A stretch of 64,000 nt of DNA from Pelomonas sp. V22 (GTDB lineage Bacteria > Pseudomonadota > Gammaproteobacteria > Burkholderiales > Burkholderiaceae_C): contig NZ_JAGIXS010000001.1 in NCBI RefSeq assembly GCF_030014915.1, forward strand, positions 558,001 to 622,000, read 5' to 3'. The translations under genes and the position numbers were made by a program. Below the pieces are notes generated by a model. It did not search any database and was not told where the DNA came from. It saw nothing but the letters and a program-made list of their open reading frames with translations. Shown here one piece after another: positions 63,202-64,000 of this stretch. Each line of letters opens with the position of its first letter. The first letter of the stretch is position 1.

Positions 63202-64000
63202 TCAGCGCTTGAGGCCCGGGGCGATGGACTCGGCCCCCTTGGCATTGACGCCCATGTAGACCCCGAGGGCCACGGTCACTTCCGAGGCATAGCCCGGATA
63301 GGGGAAGCGCTGCTGGCGGTAGCAGTCGTTCAGGCGCCGTTGCATGCTCCACAGCTCGCCGCTGGAGACGCGGTAGGCCGGCCAGGCGGCGAAGCCAATG
63401 CCGTCGCCCGGGTTCTTGGTGAGGTTGGGCAAGTCCTGCATGCGGATGCGCTTGCCGTCCTCGCCATGGCAGGAGGCGCAGGAGAAATCCATGGGCCCGC
63501 CGCGGAAGAAGAAGGCGCGCTTGCCGAGCTCATACATGCGCCGCTCTTGCGCATGGGCTTGCGGCAGGTTCATGCGCGAACCGCGCGACTCGGAGGAGAT
63601 CCAGGCGACCAGGGCCTCCATGTTGGCCTGCTCGCCCTTGCCGAACGGCGTCTTGGCAATCTCGGCCGCATCCAGGCCCTGCAGCGTGCTCATGCAGGTC
63701 AGGAGGCGTGACTCCAGGTCCTGCACCTTCTGCGTGTCGGCAAACCAGCGCGGCAGCTCGACAAAAGCGCCCTTCACCACGCCCGGGCCCTTGCCCAGGT
63801 CACAGCGCTCCATGGATGCGTTCTTGGCGCCGCGCTTCTGTTTCCAGAGCGCCTCGCCCTTGGCCTCGAACAGCTCGGCGGGGTTGCCGTCGGCCAGCAT
63901 GGCGCGGTACTCGGCAATCGCCTCGGCCGAGCTCTTCTGCGCGAGGGCCGCGCCGAAGGAACCGGCCAGGCCAACTGCCAGTGCCGCATGAATCAGCGTT
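63202..64000 (-). CDS. soxA: L-cysteine S-thiosulfotransferase SoxA (5' end cut)
   Basis: About 266 residues are visible; the start lies beyond the window. The first residues read as a signal peptide (LAVGLAGSFGAALAQ) preceding SSAEAIAEYRAML. One heme motif CASCHG is followed by the active-site Cys in LNDCYRQQR. The N-terminal pair of cysteines (MERCDLG, LLTCMST) lacks a second CxxCH, so this looks like the monoheme type of SoxA, where these two form a disulfide. It lies 22 bases upstream of soxX. Confidence 0.96.
   Translation of the reverse strand, partial: TLIHAALAVGLAGSFGAALAQKSSAEAIAEYRAMLADGNPAELFEAKGEALWKQKRGAKNASMERCDLGKGPGVVKGAFVELPRWFADTQKVQDLESRLLTCMSTLQGLDAAEIAKTPFGKGEQANMEALVAWISSESRGSRMNLPQAHAQERRMYELGKRAFFFRGGPMDFSCASCHGEDGKRIRMQDLPNLTKNPGDGIGFAAWPAYRVSSGELWSMQRRLNDCYRQQRFPYPGYASEVTVALGVYMGVNAKGAESIAPGLKR

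Overview
The window is about 64 kb of high-GC, densely packed bacterial chromosome. Gene content and protein sequences point to a betaproteobacterium of the Burkholderiales, probably the Sphaerotilaceae / Roseateles-Rubrivivax group; this placement is inference from protein style, not a measured phylogeny. I see no rRNA, tRNA, CRISPR array, insertion sequence, phage or plasmid gene, so this is core chromosome with a few accessory islands. Both ends cut genes: a DEAD-box RNA helicase at the left edge and soxA at the right edge.

Layout. 1-5.2 kb (minus strand): the helicase start with a long leader, a SWIM/SNF2-type protein whose ATPase motifs look dead, a fused PabB-PabC folate enzyme, and oligoribonuclease. 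5.3-7.9 kb (plus): a tightly coupled trio, M48 peptidase - pterin dehydratase - RsgA. 7.9-12.8 kb: small membrane and periplasmic proteins, an SDR, phosphofructokinase, YaeQ and a TlpA-like thioredoxin. 12.9-23 kb: prolyl oligopeptidase, a GNAT-DUF924 fusion, an acyl-CoA ligase, argG, an S10 carboxypeptidase, murB, YajQ and a retropepsin-like protease. 23-27 kb: a PrsT-type TPR protein beside a PEP-CTERM surface protein that has a sigma-54-type promoter. 27-32.7 kb: isoaspartyl peptidase divergent from a two-subunit acyl-CoA dehydrogenase operon, then DUF3617, a P1 peptidase and rsuA.

32.9-44.4 kb: an orphan hybrid histidine kinase, ribF-ileS-lspA split by an opposing gene, a second orphan kinase, a quinone oxidoreductase and an EamA transporter. 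44.4-54.4 kb (minus): two tandem, about 90% identical CsgG-like proteins, a penicillin-acylase family protein, another EamA transporter, a nitronate monooxygenase preceded by an FNR-like box, a LivK-like binding protein and a POT peptide transporter. 54.5-57.8 kb: a VOC protein, a diguanylate cyclase and a third histidine kinase.

57.9-64 kb is a thiosulfate-oxidation (Sox) locus: an ArsR-family regulator divergent from an AhpD-like protein, then (reading leftwards from the right edge) soxA, soxX, soxB, a YeeE/YedE sulfur transporter and a SoxH-like metallohydrolase, with very short gaps. The order matches the second half of a soxYZAXB cluster, so soxZ and soxY are predicted just beyond base 64000. 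The cell therefore looks like a heterotroph able to use thiosulfate, with PEP-CTERM surface sorting, cyclic-di-GMP signalling and many peptide- and fatty-acid-degrading enzymes.
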